Below are positions 1 to 10,359 of a stretch of DNA of 64,000 bases, piece by piece. The notes beneath the pieces were generated by a model, which did not search any database, was not told where the DNA came from, and saw only the letters and a list, made by a program, of their open reading frames with translations. The stretch comes from DAIQRJ01 sp963708795 (GTDB lineage: Bacteria > Actinomycetota > Actinomycetes > Propionibacteriales > DAIQRJ01). The stretch spans positions 62,001-126,000 of the forward strand of contig CAVPUH010000005.1 in assembly GCA_963708795.1 (NCBI GenBank). The letters are read 5' to 3'. The translations under genes and the position numbers were made by a program. How positions within the stretch are numbered: the stretch's first letter is position 1; each line of letters begins with the position of its first letter.

Positions 1-281
1 ACAACCCGCCTCCGGGACGTTGGTGGTCAGGCGGAGCGTGCGTCTGGGCGCACTGGTTGCCTGACAACTGTCCCTGGGGCGTCGGTGGTCAGACGGAGCG
101 TGCGTCTGAGCGCACGGGTTGCCTGACAACGTCGCCGGGGCGTCGGTGGTCAGGCGGAGCGTGCGTCTGGGCGCACGGGTTGCCTGACAACGTCCCCGGT
201 GCGTCGGTGGTCAGGCGGAGCGTGCGTCTGAGCGCACGGGCTGCCTGACAACGCTGCCCGGTGCGTCGGTGGTCAGGCGGC
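1..281. repeat. Tandem array of 61-62 bp units with nested palindromes
   Basis: Five copies of a 61-62 bp unit follow one another; the phrase GGTGGTCAG recurs at 22, 84, 145, 206 and 268. The first four units each hold a 40-nt imperfect palindrome (26-65, 88-127, 149-188, 210-249). Its outer arms are GTCAGGC and GCCTGAC and its inner arms GTGCG and CGCAC around a 6-nt loop. The fifth unit keeps only the left arm. Spacers between palindromes are nearly identical too, so this is not a CRISPR. The array probably extends left of the window. A related copy with the same period lies at 25608-25690. No protein is supported here. Role unknown; REP-like or terminator-like elements are possible. Confidence 0.85.
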
Positions 282-312
282 AACGGACGGTCGTGACCCC
301 GGGGCCCGGCGC

Positions 313-1629
313 TCAGTCGGCGTCCGCCGCCGTGAGCGCGGCGGCCTCGGTCTCCGAGCCGGGAGCCGGGTCGTGGTCGTCGACGTGCGCGAGGACGGAC
401 CTGCCGCTGAAGAGCACGACGACCCCGATCATCGTCGCGCCGGCGCCGACCCAGAAGGGGACGTGGGAGTTGAAGGTCTCTCCGAGCTTGCCGGCGAGGT
501 AGGGGGCGATGGCGCCGCCACCGAACCGGACGAAGCTGTACGCCGCGCTCGCCACCGATCGTTCGACCGGCGCCGCGATCATCACGGTCTCGGTGATGAG
601 CGTGTTGTTGATGCCGATGAACAGGCCGGCCACGATGATGCAGGCGATCAGGACGCTGGAGTTGGTGGTGAACGCCGCCATGGTGGCGAGGTCCAGCGCG
701 AACAGCGTCAGGACCACGCCGATGCCGTTGATGGTGCCGATCGCGCGTTGCAGCCGGGGCGCGATGAAGACCGACGACACGGCCACACAGATGCCCCAGC
801 CGCAGAAGATCAGGCCGATGTGGATGGCGCCGTGGATCGGGTGGGTGGCTTCGCCGAGCGGGAACGGCGCGTAGGCCAGCATCGTGAAGAACCCGAAGTT
901 GTAGAGCAGGGCGGTCATGCCGACGGTGAGCAGGCTGCGGTGTCGCAGGGCCCGGAACGGGTCGAGCAGCGAGCTGTGGGGGCCGATGGCCGGCGTGTTC
1001 TTCAGCATGGTGGTGGTGCCGATGAACGCGATCGCCATCAACGCCGCGACGCCGAAGAACGGGCCGCGCCAGCTGATGCTGCCCAGCAGGCCGCCGACGA
1101 GCGGTCCGGTGGCGATGCCGATGCCCAGCGCGGCCTCGTAGAGGATGATCGCCTTCGCCACTCCGCCGCTCGCGGCACCGACGATGGTGGCGAGCGCGGT
1201 CGCGATGAACAGGGCGTTGCCCAGACCCCAGCCGGCCCGGAACCCGACGATCTGGCCGATGGTGTTCGACGCGCCGGCGAGGGCGGCGAACACGACGATC
1301 AGGGCCAGCCCGGCCTGCATGGTGCGCTTCGATCCGACCCGGCTGGAGATCACGCCGGTGACGAGCATGGTGACACCCGTGACGGCCATGTAGCTGGTGA
1401 ACAGCAGACTCACCTGCGAGGGGCTCGCGTTCAGCTTCGCGGCGATCGGCTGGAGGATCGGATCGACCAGGCCGATGCCCATGAACGCGATGACGCTCGC
1501 GAACGCGACCGCCCAGACCGCCTTCGGCTGGTGGAGGATGCTGCTCCCGTCGCCGCCGGCGGGGCCGGGTGAGGCCGGCGAGACGGACGGGCCGGGGTGG
1601 TTACCGGTGGATGTCACCGAGGTGGCCAT
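313..1629 (-). CDS. MFS transporter, DHA1-type drug efflux
   Basis: A 438-residue polytopic membrane protein with the length and pattern of a 12-helix major facilitator. After a Gly/Pro-rich cytoplasmic N-terminus, the first helix carries the GLVDPILQPIA segment. A loop with SSRVGSKRTMQAG matches MFS motif A, and GIGIATGPLVGGLLG matches motif C of proton-driven antiporters. It therefore probably exports drugs or other toxic small molecules through the inner membrane; the substrate cannot be told. It lies 49 nt downstream of a MarR-type regulator on the same strand, so the two are probably one transcript controlled by that regulator. Confidence 0.88.
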   Translation of the reverse strand: MATSVTSTGNHPGPSVSPASPGPAGGDGSSILHQPKAVWAVAFASVIAFMGIGLVDPILQPIAAKLNASPSQVSLLFTSYMAVTGVTMLVTGVISSRVGSKRTMQAGLALIVVFAALAGASNTIGQIVGFRAGWGLGNALFIATALATIVGAASGGVAKAIILYEAALGIGIATGPLVGGLLGSISWRGPFFGVAALMAIAFIGTTTMLKNTPAIGPHSSLLDPFRALRHRSLLTVGMTALLYNFGFFTMLAYAPFPLGEATHPIHGAIHIGLIFCGWGICVAVSSVFIAPRLQRAIGTINGIGVVLTLFALDLATMAAFTTNSSVLIACIIVAGLFIGINNTLITETVMIAAPVERSVASAAYSFVRFGGGAIAPYLAGKLGETFNSHVPFWVGAGATMIGVVVLFSGRSVLAHVDDHDPAPGSETEAAALTAADAD

Positions 1630-1678
1630 CAGTGCGGTGCGACCTTTCGGGTGTGCGACGTGGTGGGTGGAGGCGAGG

Positions 1679-2188
1679 TCAGGGTCGGTCGGGGTCGGCC
1701 GGAGCCACCTTCGACCGGACCTCGGCGGTGACGCTGCGCAGGCTGTCGAGCGAGCGCGCGATCTCCGCCCGCTCGTCGTGGCTCAGGTGGCCCAGTGGTT
1801 CGGACAGCGCCTCGGCGATCGCCTGGCCGGCGCGGGCCACGACGTCGAGTCCGGCGTCGGTGACCTCGACGAGGACGGCGCGGGCGTCGGTCGGGTCGGT
1901 CGTGCGGGTGACGAACCCACCGGCCTCGAGCCGGTCGACCAGCGTCGTCATCGACGGCTGCGAGCACCGTTGGGTCTTCGCGAGCACGGAGATCCGGAGC
2001 GGACCCTGGTCGCGCAGTTCGATGAGCGTGCGCGACTGGGGCAGCGACAGCGGGATGTCGACCTGGCTGCTGACGAGCCGGACCAGCCGGTTGCTGGTCA
2101 GCACGAGGTCGAGGGCGAGCGCGCGGGTGTCGTCGACGATCGCGGCACGGTCATCCGGTACAGCGGTGTCCGAGGGTGGCGGGGTCAT
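1679..2188 (-). CDS. MarR-family transcriptional regulator
   Basis: A winged-helix regulator of about 169 residues. The centre shows the MarR pattern: LPQSRTLIELRDQGPLRIS, then a recognition-helix region (SQPSMTTLVDRLEAGGFV), then the wing RTTDPTDARAVLVEVTDAG. The ATG at 2188 is chosen because a GGTGG stretch precedes it; an in-frame ATG at 2203 would start inside the palindrome at 2199-2217. It is followed by an MFS exporter in the same direction, the usual local-repressor/efflux layout, with the small-molecule ligand unknown. Confidence 0.85.
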   Translation of the reverse strand: MTPPPSDTAVPDDRAAIVDDTRALALDLVLTSNRLVRLVSSQVDIPLSLPQSRTLIELRDQGPLRISVLAKTQRCSQPSMTTLVDRLEAGGFVTRTTDPTDARAVLVEVTDAGLDVVARAGQAIAEALSEPLGHLSHDERAEIARSLDSLRSVTAEVRSKVAPADPDRP

Positions 2189-2198
2189 GCCACCACCA

Positions 2199-2217
2199 TA
2201 CATAGGGACATTATGTA
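2199..2217 (-). promoter_or_regulatory. Candidate MarR operator and promoter
   Basis: TACATA, seven bases, TATGTA forms a perfect 6-bp inverted repeat just upstream of the marR-type gene. Read on the minus strand the region contains CATAAT, one base from the -10 consensus. An A/T-rich palindrome covering the -10 area of a gene for a MarR protein is typical of autorepression. Binding is inferred from position and symmetry only. Confidence 0.55.
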
Positions 2218-2370
2218 AATCAATCGCTGCGGTGATCCGACTTCACGCGCGGGCGCCCAGCTTCGCGCCGGTCACCTACCATGGTCAAGCCGTCCCGACG
2301 GCGTGCTCGATCCTCGCGGCACAGCCGAACGTGCCGGCGATCCGTGACCGACAACCACCCTGAGGTACCC

Positions 2371-5268
<2,898 letters not shown>

Positions 5269-5270
5269 CG

Positions 5271-5812
5271 TTGAGCGGTCACCCGCACACGCGGCTGATC
5301 GTGCTGCGGGGCAACTCGGGCTCGGGGAAGTCCAGCGTGGCCAGAGGCGTGCGGGACCGGTACGGGCCGGGGCTGGCGTGGGTGGAGCAGGACCACCAGC
5401 GCAGGATCGTCCTGCAGGAACGGGATCGCGCCGGCGCAGCGAACATCGCCCTGATCGACCAGACCGTGCGGTTCGCCCTCGACGAGGGCTTTCACGTGGT
5501 CTGCGAGGGGATTCTCTTCACCGGCCACTACGGATCGATGCTGCGCCGGTTGATCGCGGACCACCGTGGATCGAGCTTCGTGTACTACTTCGAGGTCGGG
5601 TTCGACGAAACGGTGCGTCGACACCTCACCCGTCCCCAACGGGCCGCGTTCACCCCGGCCCAGATGCGAGAGTGGTTCACCGCCGGCGACCTGCTCGGCG
5701 TCGAGGACGAGACGGTCGTGCCGGAGTCGTCCTCCTGGCCGAGACGATCACTGCGGTCTATGTGGCCGCCCTCGAAGGTGCGCCACGGCGAGCGGGGTCG
5801 ACGCAGGCCTGA
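5271..5812 (+). CDS. P-loop kinase-like ATPase (frameshifted at 3' end)
   Basis: A small nucleotide-binding protein of about 180 residues beginning two bases after secA. It starts at a TTG (5271) and reads TRLIVLRGNSGSGKSSVARG, a Walker A loop of the AAA_33/chloramphenicol-phosphotransferase-like kinase type. VEQDHQRRIVLQERDRAGAAN and HVVCEGILFTGHYG are conserved in actinobacterial relatives. The C-terminus LAETITAVYVAALEG lies in another frame, so one base appears missing near 5727; as written the frame runs on to 6326 as nonsense. Substrate unknown. The tight spacing suggests co-transcription with secA. Confidence 0.65.
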
Positions 5813-5818
5813 CGCGCG

Positions 5819-6427
5819 TCAGCCCATCTGCAGGGCGGTGCACCGCCAGCGGCCGTCGAGACCCTCGAGCCGCAGGGCGTACGCGCGCGAGCGGAGGCCG
5901 TGGCGCACGTGCACGGATGCCTCGGCCACCCCGTCGCGTGGCTCGCAGACATGGACGGACACCACGGACACCTTGTTCCGCATCCCGCGGTTGGCCGTTC
6001 CCGCGCTGCTCAACGCGCTGGCCCGACGGTGCAGGTCGGTGAAGACGGCGTCGTTCGTCCATCGCATCAACTGCTGCACCGGGCGATCACCGGTCAGCAC
6101 CTCGGCCACCGCCGACCCGAGCCGACCTGCCCAGGCCCGAGGATCCGGCAGGGCGGCGGTCGGCGTGGGCTGCCGTCCGAACAGCGTCTCGTCGTCGATG
6201 CTGCGTCGGCTGACCGGCTTGTCGATGACGAGCTGGAGATGGGGCGGGGGAGCGATCCGCCGGGTCGCCGGTTTGAGCGCAAGCGATCCATCGGTCATCG
6301 GTCGGGTCGGACGTTCGTCGTCGTAGGGCGGCTCGGTGACCGGCGTCGGGATCCGGCGAGGCACCCGGTGGGTGCTGTGTGCTGACGTGCTCGCCTCGGG
6401 GCGGATGTCGGTGACGGTGATGGTCAT
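5819..6427 (-). CDS. Rv3235-like (DUF6459-type) protein
   Basis: A 202-residue protein. The N-terminal half is Pro/Thr/Arg-rich and probably disordered. The compact C-terminal half (about residues 95-202) has the pattern GSAVAEVLTGDRPVQQLMRWT, then SVVSVHVCEPRDGVAEASVHVRHG and ALRLEGLDGRWRCTALQMG, seen in actinobacterial Rv3235-family proteins, which also occur near secA. AGGAG precedes the ATG. It converges tail to tail with the kinase gene. Biochemical function unknown. Confidence 0.7.
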   Translation of the reverse strand: MTITVTDIRPEASTSAHSTHRVPRRIPTPVTEPPYDDERPTRPMTDGSLALKPATRRIAPPPHLQLVIDKPVSRRSIDDETLFGRQPTPTAALPDPRAWAGRLGSAVAEVLTGDRPVQQLMRWTNDAVFTDLHRRASALSSAGTANRGMRNKVSVVSVHVCEPRDGVAEASVHVRHGLRSRAYALRLEGLDGRWRCTALQMG

Positions 6428-6533
6428 GACGTTCTCCTAGGTGTCGAACGGGTCAGTCAGGGCAGGTGGGGAGAACGCCCTGGCGGACGCTCGGGTCGTA
6501 CGGGCGATGACGCGGCTGCGATGTGGGTCGCGC

Positions 6534-7262
6534 TCAGCCGGGCGGGGTGAAGACCTGCCCGGGGTGGATGAGGTCGGGGTTGTCGCCGATGACGGCGCGG
6601 TTGGCTGCGTACCAGCGACGCCACTCGGTGTCGATCGCCGTGGCGCTCGCACCCGCCGGCAGACGGGCGGCGGCGATGTCCCACAGGCAGTCGCCGCGGA
6701 CGACTGTGTAGGAGTGCTCGGCGTGGTCGCGGATCGGCCGCAGCAGCGGGTCGGTCGTGCTCGGCCTGGCCTGCGTGGTGCGGGCGGCGGATGTCGGATT
6801 CGCCGGTCGGTCGAGGTCGACGCGTGAGCCGCTGTTGGCCGGGGTGCCGGGCCGATCCAGGTTGACCCGGCCGGCCACGGCCGTTACCGAGGTGGGCGCG
6901 TCGTTCGGCGCGGCTTGAGCCGCCGTGCCGAGCGCCGGCCCGGCGATCACGGTGAGCCCCAGCGCGACCTGGGCGACCCGCCGGTAGGCCGCTGGCGTGA
7001 CGTGAGCACCGATCGCATCGAAGGTCGCACCGATCGCCCCGGGCAGAGAGGCCAGGAGAGTGAGCACCGCGCCGAGGGCGAGGTAGCCGTAGACGGCCCA
7101 GGCGATGACCGCTCCGACGAGCGTGACGAGTGCGTCGATGCTGACGTTCGGTCCGGTCACGGCGTCGAGGCAACCGGTCGTCAGTGCGGCCAGCGCGAAG
7201 CCGCCGGCGACGAAGGCGATCACGACGACCACCGGGGAGACCACTCGGCGAGCGATCGACAT
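6534..7262 (-). CDS. LysM-domain membrane protein
   Basis: About 242 residues. An N-terminal hydrophobic stretch (VVVVIAFVAGGFALAALTTG), a second one (VGAVIAWAVYGYLALGAVL) and a third near residue 110 suggest two or three membrane spans. A Pro/Thr/Arg-rich linker follows. The C-terminus is a LysM fold: HSYTVVRGDCLWDIAAARL through NPDLIHPGQVFTPP, which binds peptidoglycan-type glycans. The ATG at 7262 has a near-perfect GGAGGT 5-6 nt upstream, which rules out the longer frame to 7322. In other actinobacteria such proteins sit beside Tad pilus genes, and a Tad block begins 3 kb away here. An envelope role is likely. Confidence 0.78.
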   Translation of the reverse strand: MSIARRVVSPVVVVIAFVAGGFALAALTTGCLDAVTGPNVSIDALVTLVGAVIAWAVYGYLALGAVLTLLASLPGAIGATFDAIGAHVTPAAYRRVAQVALGLTVIAGPALGTAAQAAPNDAPTSVTAVAGRVNLDRPGTPANSGSRVDLDRPANPTSAARTTQARPSTTDPLLRPIRDHAEHSYTVVRGDCLWDIAAARLPAGASATAIDTEWRRWYAANRAVIGDNPDLIHPGQVFTPPG

Positions 7263-7322
7263 GTCACACCTCCTTGACGTGCTTGCGGCTCCTTTTCTAC
7301 GCGTGTCGACGTTAGACGTCAA

Positions 7323-7854
7323 GAAGCGCTAAGAACGTCCGTTAACCAATGTTTGCATGTGTTTACCATCGTTTACCGATGTTCACGCCTGCAAGAGACC
7401 GTTGAGACCTCTCTCGTGACGATTGGGTGTGACCCAGATCATGTTCGTCGGATCTGGTCGGGTGACTCGGCATCTGGTGGCCGAGCGACGGCTGGCATGC
7501 GGGTCGAGTGGGTACTCGACGACCGTGGAGGTCCGTGATTTCCGAGTGACTCACACGTACGTGTCGACACTCGTCGACGACGGCGTGGAGACGACGAGGG
7601 TGGCGATGGTCACCCACGAGTCGGGCGTCGGCCTGTCCCGCTCGCTCTGTCGTCAGTTGCCGGTCGTCGGCTTGGACGGGGTCGACGTGCTCGGTCGCGT
7701 GCGTCACTGCGACGACGCGGTCTGGCTGTTGGTCGACGCCGAGCGGCCGTCTCGCGCTCTCCGGCGACGACGGGCGCGAGGCACCGGTGGTCCTGTTGTG
7801 GGACTGACCCGGCAGCTAGCCGACCGAGTGCGGCGGCGATCACGAGGGCAGGCG
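7323..7854. other. Intergenic region with no recognisable gene
   Basis: About 530 bases lie between the divergent LysM gene and the 3' end of the flavin reductase gene. The left part holds five 10-bp direct repeats (separate entry). ACACGTACGTGT at about 7553-7564 is a perfect 12-bp palindrome. Open frames on both strands are compositionally like shadow frames and show no domain, no good start signal and no homology I recognise. Confidence 0.5.
7341..7390. promoter_or_regulatory. Five 10-bp direct repeats, candidate operator array
   Basis: Five adjacent decamers start at 7341, 7351, 7361, 7371 and 7381: GTTAACCAAT, GTTTGCATGT, GTTTACCATC, GTTTACCGAT, GTTCACGCCT. They share GTT(T/A)(A/G)CC and repeat at about one helical turn, 80 bases upstream of the LysM start codon. 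The stretch is far more A/T-rich than its surroundings. Such phased direct repeats are what a head-to-tail oligomerising regulator would bind. The regulator is not known. Confidence 0.6.
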
Positions 7855-8601
7855 TCAGCCCGTCGGACCGAAGCGCTCGACGCGGATCCGGTTCACCGGA
7901 ACGCCGAGGTCGCCGAGCGTCATGCTCATGCTCTCGGCGAATGTGGCAGAGCCGCACACGAAGTACGTGGTGGTCGCGGAGTCGCCGACGACGGTCGCGA
8001 GGTCCAGCGACGTGAGCCGGCCGGGCAGACGCGTCGGTGCGGGCTCGCGGGTCAGCCCGATGAGAGCTCCGGATTCGGTGAGTTCGGCCGCGTAGGGCAG
8101 ATCGGCCGACGTTCGTGCCGACACCGCGATGCTCACGAGATCGCGACGATCGAGGCGTCGTGCGTGCCGCAGCATCGCGACCAGGGGCACGACACCGCTT
8201 CCGCCCCCGACGCCGACGACACGCGTCGATCCCCGCCAGACGAACCAGCCGCCGATGGGCCCGCGCACGTCCAGTTCGTCGTCCGGGCGCACCACGTCGG
8301 CGAGGTAGCCCGAGACCTCACCATCGGGGAGACGCTCGACGAAGAGCTCGACGAGCGGGTCGGCGGGATCCGAGGCGACGGAGTACGACCGCTGGGCGGA
8401 GTAGCCGTCGGGTGCCGAGAGACGCACGACGTAGTGCTGACCGGGAAGGTGCTGGACGCGGTCGGGTACCTCGAGACGCAGGATGACACCGCGCGGGGTC
8501 GAGTGCTCGACGGAGCGCACCGTCGCGCGACGCCAGCCACCCGAAGGAGCCGGCGGCTCGGTGCTCGGACCGCCGAGTGGCGCAAGCGTCGGCTCAGTCA
8601 C
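7855..8601 (-). CDS. FAD-binding oxidoreductase (FNR-like)
   Basis: A 248-residue two-domain flavoprotein of the ferredoxin-NADP reductase superfamily. The FAD-binding motif RSYSVAS lies near residue 71. The nicotinamide-domain motif GVGGGSGVVPLVAMLRHA follows, and FVCGSATFAESMSMTL near the C-terminus matches the CG motif. There is no 2Fe-2S domain. Its start overlaps the end of the sulfite-oxidase-like gene by 8 bases, so the two are co-translated. The pair probably passes electrons between NAD(P)H and the molybdenum protein; the true substrate is unknown. Confidence 0.85.
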   Translation of the reverse strand: MTEPTLAPLGGPSTEPPAPSGGWRRATVRSVEHSTPRGVILRLEVPDRVQHLPGQHYVVRLSAPDGYSAQRSYSVASDPADPLVELFVERLPDGEVSGYLADVVRPDDELDVRGPIGGWFVWRGSTRVVGVGGGSGVVPLVAMLRHARRLDRRDLVSIAVSARTSADLPYAAELTESGALIGLTREPAPTRLPGRLTSLDLATVVGDSATTTYFVCGSATFAESMSMTLGDLGVPVNRIRVERFGPTG

Positions 8602-9205
8602 CGTCGTAGCGCTGCTCTCGCCACGGGTCGCCGAGGTTGTGATAGCCGTTGCGCTCCCAGAATCCCGGCTCGTCGTGATCGAGCAGCGTCAGCCTGGTGA
8701 TCCACTTCGCGCTCTTCCAGAAGTACAGGTGCGGGACGAGCAGCCGCACGGGCCCGCCGTGCTCGCGCGGTAGCGGGCGCCCCTCGAAGCTCCACGCCAA
8801 CCAGGCCTGTCCGTTCCGGAGGTGCGAGAGCGGCAGGTTGGTGGTGTATCCGGTGGTCGACGTGGCCAGCACGTGGGTCGCGCTCGGGTCGGGGTGCGCG
8901 GCCTCCAGGAGGACATCGACGCTGATCCCGCCGAACGATGTCCCGAGCTTCGACCAGGTCGTCACACAGTGGATGTCACCTCGGTACTCCGACGCGGGCA
9001 GTGCGTGGAGGTCGTCCCAGGTCCAGGTCTGCTCGTGCCCGACGAGGCCGTCCACCCGCATCGTCCACCGTGCGGTGTCGATGGTCGGCGTCACCTCGGC
9101 GGTGAGCACCGGCCAGTCGGACCCGGTGTCGTACTGGCCCGGAGGCAGGCGCTCGTCCCGGGCCGGTCGGTGGCGTCCGAGGAACCCGCGATTCGGTGTG
9201 CCCAT
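8594..9205 (-). CDS. Sulfite-oxidase-like molybdopterin oxidoreductase
   Basis: A 203-residue single-domain protein of the sulfite oxidase/YedY fold. The expected molybdenum-ligating cysteine lies in GDIHCVTTWSKLGTSFGGIS. Further family marks are HGGPVRLLVPHLYFWKSAKW and the terminal RNGYHNLGDPWREQRY. No heme or dimerisation domain and no Tat signal is present, so it is probably cytoplasmic. It is followed directly by an FAD oxidoreductase, the usual partner of this short family in actinobacteria. Confidence 0.85.
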   Translation of the reverse strand: MGTPNRGFLGRHRPARDERLPPGQYDTGSDWPVLTAEVTPTIDTARWTMRVDGLVGHEQTWTWDDLHALPASEYRGDIHCVTTWSKLGTSFGGISVDVLLEAAHPDPSATHVLATSTTGYTTNLPLSHLRNGQAWLAWSFEGRPLPREHGGPVRLLVPHLYFWKSAKWITRLTLLDHDEPGFWERNGYHNLGDPWREQRYDGD

Positions 9206-9268
9206 GTGCCCAGTCCCTCGTGGTCGACGACGATGGGCTCAAGTGTGGCGTACCGGGTTGGATAGCGT

Positions 9269-9832
9269 GTGCCCGTGCGGTGGGACGACCTCTTCGACGA
9301 TCTCGAGGCTCAGCTGGACGAGCTCGAAGATGCCGAGCTGGCGGGCGAGGTCGCCGACCGGACCCGGATCGAGGTGTCGAAGTTCCGGTTGGTCGACCGG
9401 TTGCGTCCGGCTTTCGGGCATCGGATCGCCATCACTGTCGCCGGTCGGTTCAGCGTGGACGGTCTCGTGGCCAACGTCGGAAACAGCTGGGTGCTGCTTC
9501 GCGAGGACCGCGGGACGGAGGTCCTCGTCCCACTGGTCGCGATCACCAGCGTCGCCGGGCTCGGCGGTGTGACAGCCGCACCCGGGTCCGAAGGCAAGAT
9601 CGCAGCGCGGCTCACGCTCGGGCACGCGCTGCGCGGGGTCGCGAGAGACCGGTCGACGGTGTCGATCGGCCTGCGCGACGAGCGTCGGCTGACGGGCACG
9701 ATCGACCGGGTCGGCACGGACTTCTTCGAGATGGCCGAGCACCCGCTCGACACCGTGCGACGCGCGGGCAACGTGGCGGGGGTGCGGACGGTGCCGTTCG
9801 ACGGGTTGGCGCTGGTGCGCCGGGAGTCCTGA
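9269..9832 (+). CDS. Conserved hypothetical protein
   Basis: A 187-residue protein with acidic N-terminus (WDDLFDDLEAQLDELEDAELAGEVADR) predicted as a helix or coiled coil. It is followed by two short beta-rich repeats, ITVAGRFSVDGLVANVGNSWVLL and VSIGLRDERRLTGTIDRVGTDFF, that resemble small Sm- or SH3-like barrels. Start GTG at 9269, or GTG at 9275; no clear ribosome site. I do not know its function. It diverges from the sulfite-oxidase-like gene. Confidence 0.65.
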   Translation: MPVRWDDLFDDLEAQLDELEDAELAGEVADRTRIEVSKFRLVDRLRPAFGHRIAITVAGRFSVDGLVANVGNSWVLLREDRGTEVLVPLVAITSVAGLGGVTAAPGSEGKIAARLTLGHALRGVARDRSTVSIGLRDERRLTGTIDRVGTDFFEMAEHPLDTVRRAGNVAGVRTVPFDGLALVRRES

Positions 9833-9848
9833 GCCGGGAGTCCTGAGC
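9821..9848. repeat. Tandem 14-bp duplication over a stop codon
   Basis: CGGGAGTCCTGAGC occurs twice in direct succession, the first copy containing the TGA stop of the preceding gene. It looks like a simple replication-slippage duplication and leaves the coding sequence unchanged. Confidence 0.8.
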
Positions 9849-9878
9849 CGGGCGCCGTCGGTGCCGAGGCCGGGTGGT

Positions 9879-10118
9879 TCAGTCGAGGACGTCCTCGTCG
9901 GCCCGCCCGTACGGGTGCGCGTCGATGAACTGCCGGGTCTGGTCGTACATGCGGGAGATGTACTGCTCGAGTTCACGCGCCTCGACGCGCCACTGGCCAC
10001 GACCGCCGATCTTGATGGCCGGGAGCTCCCCGCTGCGCACCAATGACATGGTCTGCGAGGCCGAGATGTTCAGAGCGTCCGCGACGTCGGTGAGCTTCAG
10101 GAATCGCGGCTCGGGCAT
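9879..10118 (-). CDS. BldC-like MerR-type HTH DNA-binding protein
   Basis: A 79-residue single-domain protein: FLKLTDVADALNISASQTMSLVRSGELPAIKIGGRGQWRVEARELEQYI, an excisionase/MerR-type winged helix (HTH_17) close in size and sequence to BldC. The ATG at 10118 has GAGGAGG upstream, which settles the start over the longer frame to 10214. BldC proteins bind direct repeats as head-to-tail oligomers. It lies divergent to cpaB and may control it. Confidence 0.82.
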   Translation of the reverse strand: MPEPRFLKLTDVADALNISASQTMSLVRSGELPAIKIGGRGQWRVEARELEQYISRMYDQTRQFIDAHPYGRADEDVLD

Positions 10119-10191
10119 GCGGGCCTCCTCGGCATCAGTGCGGACAGCGGCGGTCGCCCAAGTCTGGCATCCGAACGGTCGATCCCGCCCG

Positions 10192-10242
10192 TTGTCCACA
10201 GGCCGCGTCGGCACGGGCTGCGCGCAGTGACGGTGTGGACAG
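10192..10242. promoter_or_regulatory. Two DnaA-box-like sites between bldC-like gene and cpaB
   Basis: TTGTCCACA at 10192-10200 equals the preferred actinobacterial DnaA box, and CTGTCCACA lies inverted at 10234-10242. They sit in the divergent intergenic region. Two sites are too few for an origin; transcriptional control or chance are equally possible. Confidence 0.35.
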
Positions 10243-10359
10243 ACATTTCGCCCAGAAGCTCTCGGCGGGAGACAATCGGCGGGCTGTTCTCGTCATCGAG
10301 AGCCGACCCGCCCCCACGCACCATCGTGGTGGTCACCGCGAGCACGAGGAGATCGACCG

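Noticed and set aside
1..281. CRISPR array
   Set aside because: The stretches between the palindromes are nearly identical from unit to unit, whereas CRISPR spacers differ; no cas gene is near.
373..1572. Long open frame on the plus strand opposite the MFS gene
   Set aside because: It is an Asp/Arg/Gly-rich antisense shadow of the real transporter gene with no domain, as expected in high-GC DNA.
10192..10242. Replication origin
   Set aside because: Only two DnaA-box-like sites, no A/T-rich unwinding region and no dnaA/dnaN genes.
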